Shown here: positions 1-14,757 of the stretch, in pieces
Layout of the letters: each line of letters opens with the position of its first letter
Numbering within the stretch: position 1 is the first letter of the stretch
Assembly (NCBI GenBank): GCA_036897445.1
Contig: JAYMTL010000015.1
Coordinates: forward strand, 124,001 to 188,000
Source: Pelargonium tetragonum
Lineage: Eukaryota > Streptophyta > Magnoliopsida > Geraniales > Geraniaceae
Reading direction: 5' to 3'
DNA length: 64,000 bases
Notes under the pieces: model-generated
Databases searched by the model: none
What the model was told of the DNA's origin: nothing
Seen by the model: the letters and a program-made list of their open reading frames with translations, nothing else
Translations under genes and position numbers: made by a program

Positions 1-3000
1 AACTTTTGTGAAGTGAGGTGCGAAAATCCAATCTCTCTTTTTGGGCTTCCTAAAAAGCAAATACAGGTAAATTTTTAACAAGGGTTTAAAAGGGGTTTCA
101 TAAAGAGCTTAGGGGTGATCTCCAGGAAATTCCGAAAGATATAATTGCCCAGTTGACTCTAAAAAAATGACTTTATAATAGAGCAACCCTTTGTTAAAAA
201 TACAAAGAGGACTATCATACGAGTTAATACAAAAAATTTTTTGTTCTAGATTACCCCTTATAACAGCGAAGGCGGGGTCAGAAACTCTTGGCCTTTATAC
301 GAACAGGGCCCCGGCCTGCTTGTTTAACCTACTTCAGTTTCTTATACTTTATTCTAAAAAGTTTGCTCTTATTGAACTGGCTCTGCTCTAACTAGCAATA
401 AGGGAAAACTCCTTATAAGTGCCCTTAGGAAGCGTGCAAATCTCCCCGGGACACAGCAATAGAAAGCTATAAATTACTATCACAAAAAGCAGGAACCCTC
501 CTTTACCGGTTATACCAATCTCTGTATAATCATAGTGCAGTGCGTCCTTTTCTAAAAATTTTCTTAGTCCGCAGCCTTAATTGGCCTCTTCTCTAAAGGT
601 TATCACGTATAGGAAATTCCTTAACCTCAGGGCCGTGCTTGTTTTGAAAATTCTTAGTAATCTGTAGTTTAGTATAAGGAGTTGCCCCTTAATTATCTCC
701 TTTTTAATTATACGGGACCCCTTGAATGAAAAAAGGGAAAGGCCGCGTTTTAGCATTATTAAATTATTAAAAAGCTCAAATTAATATACCCCGAAATCCA
801 CTTTTGACGCTTTTTGCGAAGCGGAAGCACTAAAAAGATCCCAAAAGAAAAGTATTAAGCCCTAATATCTAAACTAATTTATATTTAACAAGACCCTTTT
901 TTTAATACAATACAGGAAAAATTGAAATGAAAATTAGCATATTATACTATCAGACAAGATCCCATTTTACCTTCTTATACACTTAACCCTAAAATCCTCT
1001 TAAATATGAAATCTCTGCGAGCTTAAAAGATAAAAAAACCTTTAAAGGTTCTCCTTTAATTCTCCGAACTCTAATTTTTAGGAAACTCTAAAAGTCCTAT
1101 TTCATAAATTTTGAATTTCCTACTATCAAATGAACCTAATTGAATTCATAAGCCAAATTCTTGTCTAGACAATATAAAATTATCACGGATAGAACTCTAA
1201 TTATTTGAAGTTTTGCAATAATCTATGAATCTAGAACAAACCTTTCCGCTACCGACTTAATTAGCAAATCCTAACTACGGAATAACCTCTTCCTACACAA
1301 GAAGCTTTTCTATCCCAATCCTGGGGCAGTTCTCTAATCTAAAATTACATTGTTAATAATTTTGAAGTTAAACCTTAAGATTTGATTACTACACCAAAAA
1401 GTAAAGGGAGTATTGCCTTGTCAAACTAAAAGTTGCTGGGAGACTTCTAATAATTAAAGAATGCCAGTGGAACTTTTGCCTTTGGTTGCCTATAAACATT
1501 CTTTTTTATAAGAATTAATTCTTCGCCTTCAAGAGCATAATTTGCTTTGTTAGAATACTTGTAATTTAGGCTTTCCAGAAAAAAGGGAGTGATTTTTATT
1601 TAATCCCCCAGCGGCTTGTTGGGCATCGAAACTTTGTCTTTCTAAAAAAAGAAGCGAGGGCCGAACGCTTAGATAAAGAAATGAGATTTCAAACTCCATA
1701 GATCAGGTAGATAACTTTTTAAAAAGTTTCCATAGAATAAAAATCCGAGGATAACCCTCTTCGATTACAGAACCCCTGGTTATAAAGTTTTAAGCCTACT
1801 ACAACTACGAAAGAGTTCTAGTACTTTGTATCCTTTGAGAAATTCCTAAGTGGGTCCAGAGTAATTTATAGCATAAAGTTTTGTATTAGGCGGGTGGTTT
1901 TGATTATAATATAACCAACCCCTGCACAGTTAAAAGAAAAGTAGAAGTTTTTAAAGACAAAGATTTTTAGTAGCGTAGTTATTCGAAAGTTAAGGTATTT
2001 TAATAAGAATACAAATAGCAGGTTACACACAGGGCAAAGGGAAACTTCAGCGACAAAGGTTTCTCGTTATGAAGTTACAAGATTTTAATTTATTAAAGAG
2101 CCTGCTATAATTAGATTTAGAGCTTACAGACCAACCAAAAGGCAAAGTCAATTTCTTTATACTCCTTCATTATTTTATAGGTTATAGTAAACTCCAGTAT
2201 TTTTTTAAGATTTAAGAGAGGAGTTCCTTATGTACTCCACTGGGATAAGAAAACCTTGTTTATTTAAAGGCTTCCAGAATTACTTGGGATTCCACTTACC
2301 TAGCTAGTAAATTCCTGTTTTTGGCGAGAGATGATTTTATAAACCAATTACCTTGCTCTTGTTCTGCAGGGCTTCTCACAGGAATAATTTAATAAGAGTA
2401 TAATAGAAAAGAACGGGGGACCCCTCTTTAAGTTAATTTTGAAAGATTTTTTGAAGCTAGCCCGGAAATAAAGATTAAGAGGAAGGTTCAAATCTCTCTT
2501 CCTTCTAATAGGTAAACGGCAGTATAACCGAGCAAAGAGTTGGGAATTCCTTTTGTAAATATTAGTAGCTGTTTCGGCATTGTCTATCCTTAGGAGTGCT
2601 TTTGCTGGTAAAACCTGCTTACTGTTTAATCGATTCTAGTTAAGTATTATGATTAGCCTTAAAAAACTTTACTTTAGTTGAACTGTCATATAGTTACTCC
2701 CCTTATCGACTCGAAATAGAACTCGCAATTACCTATTTGTTTGGAATGCTTTGATTTAATTAAGAGTACTCGTTTACTGCAATATCATATTCAAATATTA
2801 TTAAGTCTAAGAGAACCCCCACCCTTTAAAACGAAATACGCCAAGGATCCCTTTTTCATTTTGAGATGTTATTCTATATTTTATTTTAGAGAGATAAAAA
2901 ATCTGGAAGCTATTCTATGTATGCAGCTAGTATACCCCCAGGATTGCCTAGACCCACTTATACTTTAGGCTTCCGATTAGAAAGAAGCCTTTCACGGGAG

Positions 3001-6000
3001 TACCATTTACTAGAACTTTGTTGCTAAAGGTATTGGGCGGCTGGGTTCTTTTATTTATTAAAGTATGTAACCACTGGAATTTGAGAGTTAGATAAGTAGA
3101 GCATCCTGTAATAACATTAGTAGGGCTCCCTTTTGGGAATTCTTGTGACTGTTAAAGTAAAGAAATTCTTTATCTTTATAAGGCCGTTAAAATACAATCA
3201 AAGCTCTACCTACCCGGATAATTTGAGCATTCATCATCAAAAATTTTATATAAGTTTATTCGTTAAAAGGGGTCCCCTTTTAGTATATGAAGTTTGTTTC
3301 TCTTTTCTTGCTAAGTTGTGATATGAGGGCCTAGGCCTAATTCGACTTATATAAGCTTGTGCGTTTTCTACTGGGTCGACAATTTAGACTTTTTGTCAGA
3401 AGTTAGTTCTTTCTTTAATGTAATAAAAAAAGTAATATTCTAAAAAGGAAAAGTAACTAGTAACCCTATAAATGATCAGATTCAAACCTTCAGTTAGATG
3501 AAACTCTATCCGCAATAAGAAGCTAAGAGCCCCAAAAAGTACTACTTTACAACATGTGATTTAAGGAATTCTAAATTCTTTATCTAAGTGATTCGCCCTT
3601 GAGAGGCCTGTCTTGTCTAATAAAAAGAAGTTTAGGCTAATATAAAAATATTATAAAAAGCTTTTTTAATCTCCTGCATTCATGACTGAAAACAAGAAGA
3701 GCTAATCCTTGTGCGTTTCGGGGGGTAGGGTATTCTACGATAGAGTAACTTCCAGGGTTTACTAGTTTCTATCATAACTGTTGAGAATTTCAAAGTTCGT
3801 ACCGATGGCTAAGCTTCTGCTAAGTTAAAGAGAATGCCTTTACCTTACTGTCCTGACGGCTACTAAAATTAGGTATGGGATTGTCAACACCTTTTTTAGA
3901 CATATGAGAGCCTCTGACACGGGTCTTATACCCTGCAAAAAAAAACTTTGTTACTGTCAAAAACTCGGATTTCAATTTCTTATACTAATACTTATTTGAC
4001 CGAGCCTCGTAGGATTACTCAGAATTATATAAAACAAAGTGCTCTTTTCAGGAATTCGGAAATTCAATGGACACGTCCTCTTTAGTTATATTCTAAAAGC
4101 CAAAGGGATAAGAGTAGACGGCACGAGAAGAGATAGTATCCTTGTTTGATGGCTATCGTGCTTCTTATGAACTGTTCTTTGGATAAAAGAGATAACTAAC
4201 TTTTTATTATGAGTTTCCCTTGCTATGAATGAGGCCTCCGTACGGCTTATTTTAAGCAATTAAGCGGCTTGAAGTTTTTAAACCCTTTACTATGTTCTAA
4301 ATTTACTTACTTCAGATAGTGCATAAGGAAAAGTCCTTTTTTTAATCTGCACCAGGTAAAGGGCTTTAAAAAAGGCTACTTTTATTGAACGAAATCAAGT
4401 TTATGTTAGGATACTTTTCGAATTCGAATTTGACTCTAATAGTAGGATCTTAGACAACAAAATTCCAAGCTACATTATACATATAGGGGCGCTCTTTCTT
4501 ACTAATATGAATTACACATAACTTATTCCACGGATATCGGCGGCTTTTATTATTACTTGCTTTCAGATAAGGAAACATTTGTATTTGTAGCTTTATTTAT
4601 GTACCTCCCTACTCCCTAGTTGACAAGGGGGCTCATAAGTTCGAATACTCCTAGGATAAATATGAGTTTGAGTTATAAGGGCCGCTGTAAATAAAGCAAA
4701 AGGTTTCTAAAAAGTACCCAGAAGGAGGCATTTCCTCCCTTTGTTGATCTAGAATTGATGTCGATGCCCTTTCGAAGTCCTTGTCATTTGACTCTATCTT
4801 GGTACGAAAGTGAGTATCTGATTCAAGTGCTTCACTAAAAGCCCAATATAAAAATAGAGCCTAAAAAAGGATCGCTTCAAAAGAAAATGAAATCCGTTAG
4901 TTACATACGCCATACTTACCTTTCTTTTGCCCCAGTAGAAAACTTTCAATTAAAAGAGAGAGCTCTTAGCAGTACATTCTTACAGCTGCTGCTTAGTAAA
5001 TCTAGGTTAATCGCTATAAAATTAGATCCTATAAGTAAGGGGCGCGCCAACCGGATAAAGCGATTGGACGGGTCAAAAAGGAGATTTAGAACCCCTGTAT
5101 AATATATTGAAGTCCCCGGAAAGAGCTAATTAAGGGATCTTTGTTTATTTTATTTATACGGCTCCGCTCTTTGTTGGGAATAGTTATCCCCTTATTTTAA
5201 GGTAAACTTTCTCTATGAAATATAAAATGAACCTGGTAATATACAATGTAGCAAAAAAAGATTTTAGTACTTAAGGCGTAATATTCTTTTGTAAAAACTT
5301 ATATAATGGAAGACACCCGTATATAATTAACAAGGTCTAGAAATTTGCAGGAAGTTTTTTTAACTCTAAAGGAAGGACTCCCTACCTATATAGTAGAGAG
5401 TTTTACTAAATCTTTTTCATGTCAGTACAACAAGGTTGCCTAAAGGAATAGAGCGGGTCCCAGTATACCCTTAAAGTAAATAATCTTTATAATTATTCGG
5501 TCTTCGATTTTTTTAGTCGGTATTCCGTTTCTAGGATTCTTATTAGCTTTTAGAGGCCCTTCTCCTTTAAAATTTACAGGACATTATAGGGTTACCCCGG
5601 CTTTAGATTCTGAACTATTATATTATATAGAAAGAAGCAAACTTTGGAGAATATTCATCAGATTAGTTTTTAGTTGCAAGACAAGGAACTCTTAGTAGTA
5701 CTGAGGCAGAACCTTATGATATAAATAACAAAAGAAGAATTTCTAATAATATAGAAAAATATAGGGCACTCTCAAAGGTGACCTTACTTCACACTGTTGA
5801 AAATGTAAACTCCTTTTGGCTTTGTAAGGAGGAAATTCCCCTTTTATTACTAAAGTTTTTTCTTCAGCTTATCGGCTTTTAGTTATTAAATACTTGAATC
5901 TTGAATAAAAGAAAAGAGACGGAGTTCTAATTCACTCAAATTTATAGATCTTGACACAAAAAATGGATAGAAACAGCTGCTTAGCAAAACACGCTAGACT

Positions 6001-9000
6001 ACTTTCCGGGTTTAGGATAGATTTTGTTACCGCAAGAAACCTGTCTAGACAAGCTTTGCTGCAAACTAATATTTAAAATATCTTTAGCAAATATTTAAGG
6101 TAAACCGGTAATACGTTTTGAACCCACGGCAAAAATCAATTCTAATTTGAAATTGCCGGATGCTAACTTGGTTAATGTAGTCAACTAAACTAATGGAGGA
6201 CTCCTGGCGTACTTTTCACTTAAGATTTTCTCTAATTCTAAAGCCTCTTTATGCTAGAGCTTAGAATGATAATCAAAGTTTAGACAAACTTCAGTCCAGC
6301 TAGATTTTTATATCAAATCGTGGAAATACAAAAGTACAGTAAGCTAAACTCGTTTTAGAATGGAGATACCATCAAGCGTGGAGTTATCTAAAAAGTAGAA
6401 TGATTCTTTATACGTTCTTAGTAAACTTTGTGAAAGGAGGCTTACGTTTTTATTAGGCTTTTAACAGGGAAAACTTAACCCAGATTTTAGCCTTACGCAA
6501 ACTCATTTAGAAATTAACGGGGGCCCCCGCGTATACTTGTGAATGCATTACTTTTTTGGGGTTGAAAGAAGAAAGGGGAGGATACTCTCTAAAATTGATC
6601 AAAAGGTTTCCACTAGACTAGAGTAGAGGGCGGGAGGTGGTTCAAGTCCCCTCCCCACGAATGAGCTGCATTAAAGTCTTTTCTAGTTTATTATATCCCA
6701 AGTCAAAGAGTTTTTCTATAAGTAGTCTTTTTCTTAAGGAGCTGGGGTTTTACCCTTATGTAAGGGGTGTTCTTCTACTATTAAAGCATAAACCCACCCT
6801 TGCTTCTACATTTCAACTCAAAAGCTAGGGAGAGCCTATCGCCCTGAGAACAATCCGGCACAGAGAGCTAAAAAGAGTACAAACTGTAACACACGCTTAG
6901 TCTGCAATCGAAGGTGTACTCTTGACAAAGTGTCTTCTTCTATCTCAAAGTCTGATTTTCAAATACCTTAAAAGTAAATAGGATATTGGCATAAGAGTTA
7001 GGGAGTAGATTAAAATTCCAGTTCTTCTTTAATAGAAAAAGGGTAGGCCCTCCCTCGTTCAAAACCAGAATTTAAAGTCTTTTACCTATGGACTTCTCTT
7101 CTACCCTGTACTCCCCTAAAATGGGGCTTCTAATACAAAATCTTTGAAATCCCGAATTTGTGCTATCTAAGACGGATTTCTTAACCCAGGATATAGAAGA
7201 ATCTTTTGAATTTTTACATTATCAAAAAGTATCTTAAGTCACGTTTTCTCACAAAAGGATCCCATCATAGAATTCAAGTTCAACTTTTAGTATTCTAATT
7301 TTATCAGAAGTAAAGAAAAATTACCACATATGTTTTTTGATAAGCCCTTTTGATATGCAGTTTTCTCAAAAAGATAGCCTTAGTGCAAAAATTTCATTTA
7401 TCTTTACTAGACTTTACGAACACCTTTTAAGTACTCCTTTCGAAAAAAAAAAGATAATGTTAGACTAAAAAGTCAAGACTTCCTTATATGGATGTCTCAT
7501 CTACTATGGAATAAGGACTCATAAAAAGCAGAGGAATTCTTGTAACTAGGTTGTCCTTTCGCTTAAGCATGTAATTTAGTAGTAAGAAAATTCTAGGACT
7601 GGCGCGGGGTCGCTTCCCTATCCTCAAGTCATTTTCATTTTGGTGAATTTCAAGATTTAGACTTCTAAAGTGTTTTGTACAAGAGCAGTTTATACCTAGA
7701 ATGTCGTTGCTGAGAAGATACATATACTCAAGAGCCTCATTTTTCTCGTTATATTGATAGGCTTTTTTGTCCTGAGGAAAGTTTTAGTTATATAAACTGT
7801 AGGAATTTGGACTATTAAACTTTTTTGGATGAGGGATCCTTCTGTACAAGCTTCTCTTTTTATCTTCTTGTCTGCCTAGAAGGAAGAGTCCCCTATTAGT
7901 TTAGTAGTTAATATTTTTTGCTGTTCTAAGAGAGCGGGTTTTATACTTTTATTTGAAATACTTATCTAAGATTAACTCTTAATAGCTTACGCCGGCACTT
8001 TGGTAGAGCCCCTTATACTATTCAGTAACTCTCAAGCTCAAGCAAGGCTCTATTTTCTATATTAGTTAGTAATTTCTTGAATTAGTTCACGGTCCTTAGC
8101 AAATAGCATATCAAAGTGAAAGATTCTACTCAAGGACTCCTTTTTAAAGACTTTATCAATGAATCTAGGCGTTTCCGTATTATCAAAGTTAGAATGATTT
8201 TTTTTTTAGTTTAAACCGTATAATATTATTAACCAACACACACTTATTAGGAGTCCCTGTGGATAAACTGAGGATAAGTCGAGTCTATATAGAAAAGTGC
8301 TAGCCAAGAGACTTCCATGAAATTGATAAACAGAGTAAGTTGATACAAAAGGGGGAATTCTAGCGCTTTCGAGTGTAAAAAAACTAGTAAATTCATTACT
8401 TATATTATATAAAACGTATGGAACTTTAAGAGCTCCTTATACTTTTGATTCGCAAGTTTTTTTAGTATCAGCTATGAGCAACTCGAGAAGTTTCCTTTAA
8501 AAATCCTTTCTTAAATCTTTTAGCCGATCGGACTAGAACCTATCAAATTTCCGTTGAAATGGACTCTGCTCTAACCTTTTCTGCCATTCGTCCAGGATTT
8601 CTTACTTTATTCTATATCGGCTAGGTACATTTGCAACTTCTTTCTATCTAAGAAGGGATTCCCCTTTTTGTAGAAATTCGTAATAATTAAATCGGGAGGA
8701 AGATTTCCCTACTTGATCTCAACTTAAGTCCTAATACCAGGATAGTGAACGTTTAGCCTAGAATTTACGGTATAGAATAAAAGGAGAGTCCTTTATAAAA
8801 ATGCTTTTTGCAGTCATAGGAACCCTAAAGCAACACCTCTTCTAAATTTATTAAGACTGGCTGGCTTATGAAGGGCTTCTTATAGGTCAGATTCTAGAAA
8901 CACTTCGAAGGAGTTCTTTAAACTTACACGGGCAATTTGGGACTCTTTCAGGAAGACTTTTTGATCTACACCCAGAAACCAAATTCTATTCTCAACATGT

Positions 9001-10710
9001 AAATAGCTTAACACAACTTTATCTTAAAGGAATTAAAGTAACAAAAAAAGATACTAAGAATTCTGAATTTCTAAGCAGTTAGTTTTTGAAATACTAGAAC
9101 AAGTATCCCGGATTTTAAAAACTCTTTGTATAGCTAATGCATTCATTATAAACTATAGGGACTCCCGAGGTGTTTTTTCTTATCCGCTTTTCTTATTAAC
9201 ATTTTAGAGTTCCTGTATATATCTTCCTGTCCAATACATAAGCAAAAAATAAGTATATAATAAAAAGCTTTTTCTCGGCCTTACGCATCAAGAGTTTTTT
9301 AGACACGACATAGGTTCAAAAAGGTTCGCTATAAGAAGGTCCTTGAAGTATAATAATTACAATTTTAGAAAACCTAGGTACCGGCTCTCTAGTAAAAACA
9401 AAGCGGAGGATTTCTCCTCAAATTGTGGAGGAAACCCTTGCTCGAATCCTTCTATCTAAATTAGTATTATACAAATAGAAACAATATAAAATAGGTACCT
9501 ATACCCATGCTACAATATTCTTTTCTAGGAGTACCCGTATGCTAGCGAATTGCTTTAACCAGCAATAGCCTATAAAATCTCTGCTCAAAGTTGTATAACT
9601 TTCATAGATTATGGATCTCCTGCGTCTGACAGAAGCCTTTTTGTAAGAAGTAAAACTTACGGTAAACGTGCCAATAGTAGAATGATTTTTTAAGGTAAGG
9701 GGGGAATTCCTTTGCCGAATAAAAAAGGAAATTTTTGTGTAGTGGTTCCTTGGTATCAAGTTTTTGCATATTCTATTTATTCCTTTATTTAAGGCTTGTA
9801 GTCATAAGCCAAAGAACCCGGCAGAGTCCTTATAATTTTTATATTTTTACAAACGGAGTTTTTGAAAAGCAAAATCTTACTGCTAGCTCACTACTAGGAT
9901 ATTTTTTTAATCCCCTACAAAGCTTGCCTGACGTTAACTAATACTACTACGAGATACTGGGATAAGGTCGCGGACAAATCCCTCTTAAGTTTTATCAATT
10001 ACCCTACTCCAGCTGCTGGATAAAAAAGGAACCCCCAGAAAGCTTTTCAAAAAGTACACACCCCTAAAAGCACAATTTCGAGAAAAGTACTCCTAAGAAA
10101 GACCTAGCAAGTAAATTCTATAAAATTTTATTACAAAGAACTCTCGTTTAGTATTACGTGGTTTTACTGGACTACACAAAAAAGAATTACTGAAAAATAG
10201 AAAGTAGAATAAGGTGCTTTTTGAAAAGTACGTGTCCTAAAGGAAAACCCGCTTTAGAATAGTAATGCTTAGCTTCTTATGTCCCTTTTCATTTCGTGTA
10301 ATTCAGGCTAATAGCTATAAATCCCCTTATTTCCCGTAGAACTTTAGTTAATCCATCTAGCTAGATGTTACCTTACCAGCAAATAAGTCTTAAGAATCCG
10401 CCACCAATAAAAATGCCATATTATATCCTTTTGGCACAAGAGATATCGCAGTGGATAGCAGTAGTAGCCCCGAATGTCTTAAGAACATAAATAAAGTAGT
10501 CCTTGTCTCAGGAAATTCTTGTCTCTAAGAGAGGGATTTTGGATCATACGAAAGTTCTAAAATACTCGTTTTGACGTTACGAGCAATCCGGATTGGCAGG
10601 GCTTGGAACTGTGCAGTGCTCTAAAGTTCTAATGCATTACTCGGGAAGATCTCAGAAATTTGTTTAATAGCCTTCTTTAGTTACGACTGTTCCCTGGGTT
10701 TCTTATTTAA

Positions 10711-10780
10711 ACAGGGCGGCCTGTGGACTTGAACCCGCGTCACTAATATCCAAACTAACTCCGGTCTACTACCTAAATCT
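10711..10780 (-). pseudogene. Degenerate tRNA relic
   Basis: Minus-strand GGGTTCAAGTCC (10735-10725 region), with TAGGTAGTAGACCGGAGTTAGTTTGG upstream in the position expected of D and anticodon arms. Only two of five T-stem positions pair, so it is not functional. Confidence 0.22.
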
Positions 10781-13700
10781 CATTTTTGTTGTCATTCGTC
10801 CAGGCAAGATACTCGACGGGCTCGTTGTAATATTTATTATACCTAGGCTATTCTGGATTCCACTTAGATGACCCCTATGACTTTTAACCAACCTTCCAAA
10901 CAGAAACTCCTTTGCTTTTACTGATTAGGTTCTTTTTCGGGACTTTGTAAATAACAAACAAAAAAAGACAGACGGGGCTCAGTTTGTTAAGGGTTTCCAT
11001 TTCTCTATTACCCCCTTAATTTAGATAGTCCAATAATAAAAAGGAAAGACTTCAACGGGGTCGATTTAGAATCTCCAAAAGGTAAAAAGTCTCCTTTTCA
11101 AAGGGGAGAGGGCTTCTTTGACTAAACATCGCACTTTATTAACCTACTCCTTATCTAAACAGAGTGCCCTACCCAGCTTTAGGAGGCCCTACTTTATAGA
11201 AGCCTGAGTAATTACCAAAAGCACTGGTTCGCTTAGCAGTTGGATCCTCACTTTTTGCTATAATTTAAGAGCTCTTTGTCCTTTATACTAGTATACTTTG
11301 CGTTACCCGTGATATAAGGGACTCTAATTGGGTCTTGATATAGCGGCTTCCGTTTCAATAATTTACGCATTAGGGGGTTCCCGTGAAAGCGCGGCTCAGT
11401 AAAATCTTGTGCATTTTTAAGGGGTTTCGCTAAAGGTCATAAGCAAGATTTTTTAAAGTGAGTTCATGCGGAATTTTTTTTTATAGATTATCTCCACTTT
11501 ATAATTATAAAACTGTAAAATTCCTTAATTTAATAGGGAGTAAAAAAGACAAACTACAACAATAAAAATTTTGACTGGGTTACCCTTTTTATTCTTCATA
11601 CTAATTCAGGGGTGACAAGTCCAAAGTTTTCTTATATAAGTAGTAGAAGTTAACATAAAAGGTAAAGTAAAGGTTCTCCTATTAAGCTTTGCTTCAGCAA
11701 CTTTTTATAGATGGGGAACTCTCTAACTTCTTAAATTTTAGTGGATACTATTGCGAATCAAGTAAGTGGATCTACTTTCGTGATTGATTTAAATAGGAGT
11801 TATACTCCTTTTTAAACTATGTTATATGGAAAGTGTTATATAATCCAGTTATTCGATTCGCCTAAGCTGAGAGAGCTATCCGGCATTGAAATTCTTCTAA
11901 GTTCATCCTTAGGAAATTTCTTACTCAACTCAAGTTACTGCGTTTTAAGTTCCTAAACTCTAGTATTACTAATATAAAAAGGGTCTCAGAACGAAAGTCT
12001 TTTCCATTAAGGAGGATCCCGGTGCCCCTAAAAGTTCAAAAACAAAGAGAAAAAATTCTATAGACAAGCACTAACTCAGCTTTTATGTACTTGAGGGGTG
12101 CTGCAAAATAGGGGATGAAGCGGAAAGGCAAGAATAAGGTGCGGCTATGGAGGATCTTGTAATAGAGTCATTTTCCGCGTATTCCTTTTAGTTATCTAGT
12201 TCGAAAGCTAATAACAAAGTGAGAGTTTCTGGACCCACACTAAAAGAAGCTTATTCTTTGTACAGTACCCTTTTCTGAAAAGGGGGGCTTGGTTTATTCT
12301 GTACTTTAAATTCCAAAAGTTATACAATTCAGATTTTTTGGTTGATAAAGCATTCCTTTAAGGTTACTTACACCTTAGTATTACCTTATTAAAATGTGGA
12401 GTACATATCCTCATTATTGGAGTATCCAGCTGCGTCTTACATAGAATCTTAATTTAGCTGCTTTACTTTTTCTTCTACCGGTATGCTATAACCTTACAAG
12501 CAAGAGTTACACAAGCCGAAATTAACCCGAATTGAAATCTCAAGAACTTAGGTGTAACTAACAAAGGGGAGTACAATCACTCCAGAGGAAGTCCATAGAA
12601 TGGGATGCCGAGAAGTTATCCTTCGAAAAAGGGTCTTAATTAACAAGGTCCAGGCACCGAACAAAGTATAAAAAATCCCTATTGGGGTGAATTATAAGAA
12701 CGATCCTTCACCAGCTCAGAAAGAGACTCCATTTCTTTCTACATTTGAGAAGAATCGAAAAGGCAGGTCTAGCTATTTATAGCTAGAGTTTCCCGGTCTG
12801 AGAAATACCCGTTTAGTATCAGGCCCTCTACCCTACGCAAATTCTAATGAAAGTATCCTTTATTAATATAATTCGTGACCCAAGTTTTCAGATGCAGTAA
12901 TCTCTTTTTAAGGCAAAAGCTACAGGAAGTGTTTATTTTTATGATATTAACAAAAAGCCTCCTGTTATGAACGCTATACAATTACTAGTATTTCAGTTTA
13001 GAAACATCTACTCATTGATTATGCCCTAGCTTTTGGGTCACGTTATTTTCGTAGCAAGGCCTGTGGGCAAAAGGCTTTGGTTTAAAAGTTCAGGGCTCCT
13101 AATACTTATGACAATATGGGTAACCCTATAGTAATAGGGTATTCCAAGTGGAGAAAAACTAATGAAAGGATACGTTTTCTCAAAAAGTCGGATTAGTAAA
13201 ACTTTCTTCCAAGAAATTACAATTTGTTATATCCCTAGGAATGAATATTTACTATCACTCTAGGAATTCAAAGCTTTTAAAAAAAGATAATCTAGTTCTG
13301 GAATCCTGCTTAGTTGTGAGTATACTAAAAAAAAGAGCTTATTTGTTCCGCTTAAGAACTTGTGCAATTTAACGGTCATAGGGTTTCCTTGATCTCTCTA
13401 TAAGGGAGATTAGATTCTCAGCTATCGTAAGAATTCCACTTTATAAAGAATCTAGATTTATCCTAAAATTCTTGTTTTTCTTTAAAGTTGTGTAGTACAA
13501 ATTAAGGGTAATTCGAAAGTAAAGGTATTGCTGTTTTCAAGAAATATACGCCTAAATACCCCACGCATCCCGCTAGAATTTTGTTGTAAAAAGCTCAAGC
13601 TTGTATCCTACTGCTAACGGAGTCCCCCATACCTAAAAACCTAAAAATGAGTAATATAAGTTGTTAGCTAATAAAGGAAGTCTTAAAAGGCTAAAGTATC

Positions 13701-14689
13701 CCAACTGTTAGCGGCTCCACGAGTAAGTATCCTTTTTATAGTACAAATACAAATAAGGAGACTCTTCAATTCCAATCAAGTTACGTCAATCCAATTTCAA
13801 GACGCGGGAATTAATTAAAACTTCCTGTATGACCCTTCAGAACGTTTTATAACGGCAGAGTGCTCTATGGGTCTTTTTTTGTACCTTTCTTGAATTTTCA
13901 ATCTATCTTACCAAATGAGGCTTATCCCTGAAAGCTATTGGAAATTGAAGGGTCCGTCATATCATTAGGGCTTTCCCTAGGCTTCCACTTTTTTATGTGC
14001 AGGGTGCTCTTAGAAGTCCTACAAAGTAGTAGGCAAGAAAGGTACAGGAACTCTAAAGTGGACAAAAACAAGTTCAGTAGGAAAGAAAAGTATCCGATAA
14101 CCTAAAATTTAAGGGGGCAGTGCGTAGGAAGCGGACAACTCTACTACAAATTATCGGGTAGAAAGAAATCGCCTGCCTGTAGGATCAAAAAAAAATATAT
14201 ATATATAGGAATTTAGTCTTTTTTTGAGGAAAAACTTACGCCTTGTTAGAGCACAAGGGCAAGACTGGGTAAATCTTTCTTTTTATAAGGGAATTGAATA
14301 AGTAAAGCATGCCCTTTGAATTTATATCTCAGTTTAGGACCCATTCATTAGCTTGACTAGCGGTCCGGATATTTTTATAACTATTCAGGTATTGGTTAAA
14401 GTTAAAACTTAATACCATTTGTTTAAAATATCTGGTGTTATACGGGGCCTTGGGCATAACTTGACTTGATAAAAATAGGGTTTCATACTTCATACTCTTG
14501 AGAGGAACTTAGTCCGAGAGATATGGATCTAATTCGCCTTTTACTGCTGCGACTCCATTAAGTACTACCAAAAGTCGGGCAAATATTGCTTTAAAGCAAT
14601 AAATGGGGTATCCTAGCTTTGTGACTCGAAAAATTGTGTAAGAAATAAGCCTCTCTTTAAACTCCAGAGGTCTATAACTAAAAACCTAA

Positions 14690-14757
14690 GATGGCGTGAT
14701 TTGAACCTGTGCCCTTTCCCCTTTTGAAGTTAAAGTTCTTTACCGGTATCCTAGACT
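14690..14757 (-). pseudogene. Degenerate tRNA relic
   Basis: On the plus strand it reads GTGATTTGAACCTGTGCCC and then AAAGTTCTTTACC about 25 nt later, the reverse complement of a T-arm followed by a D-arm. It shares the GAACCTGTGC word and the following layout with the relics at 16.39 and 32.95 kb. No cloverleaf can be completed. Confidence 0.25.
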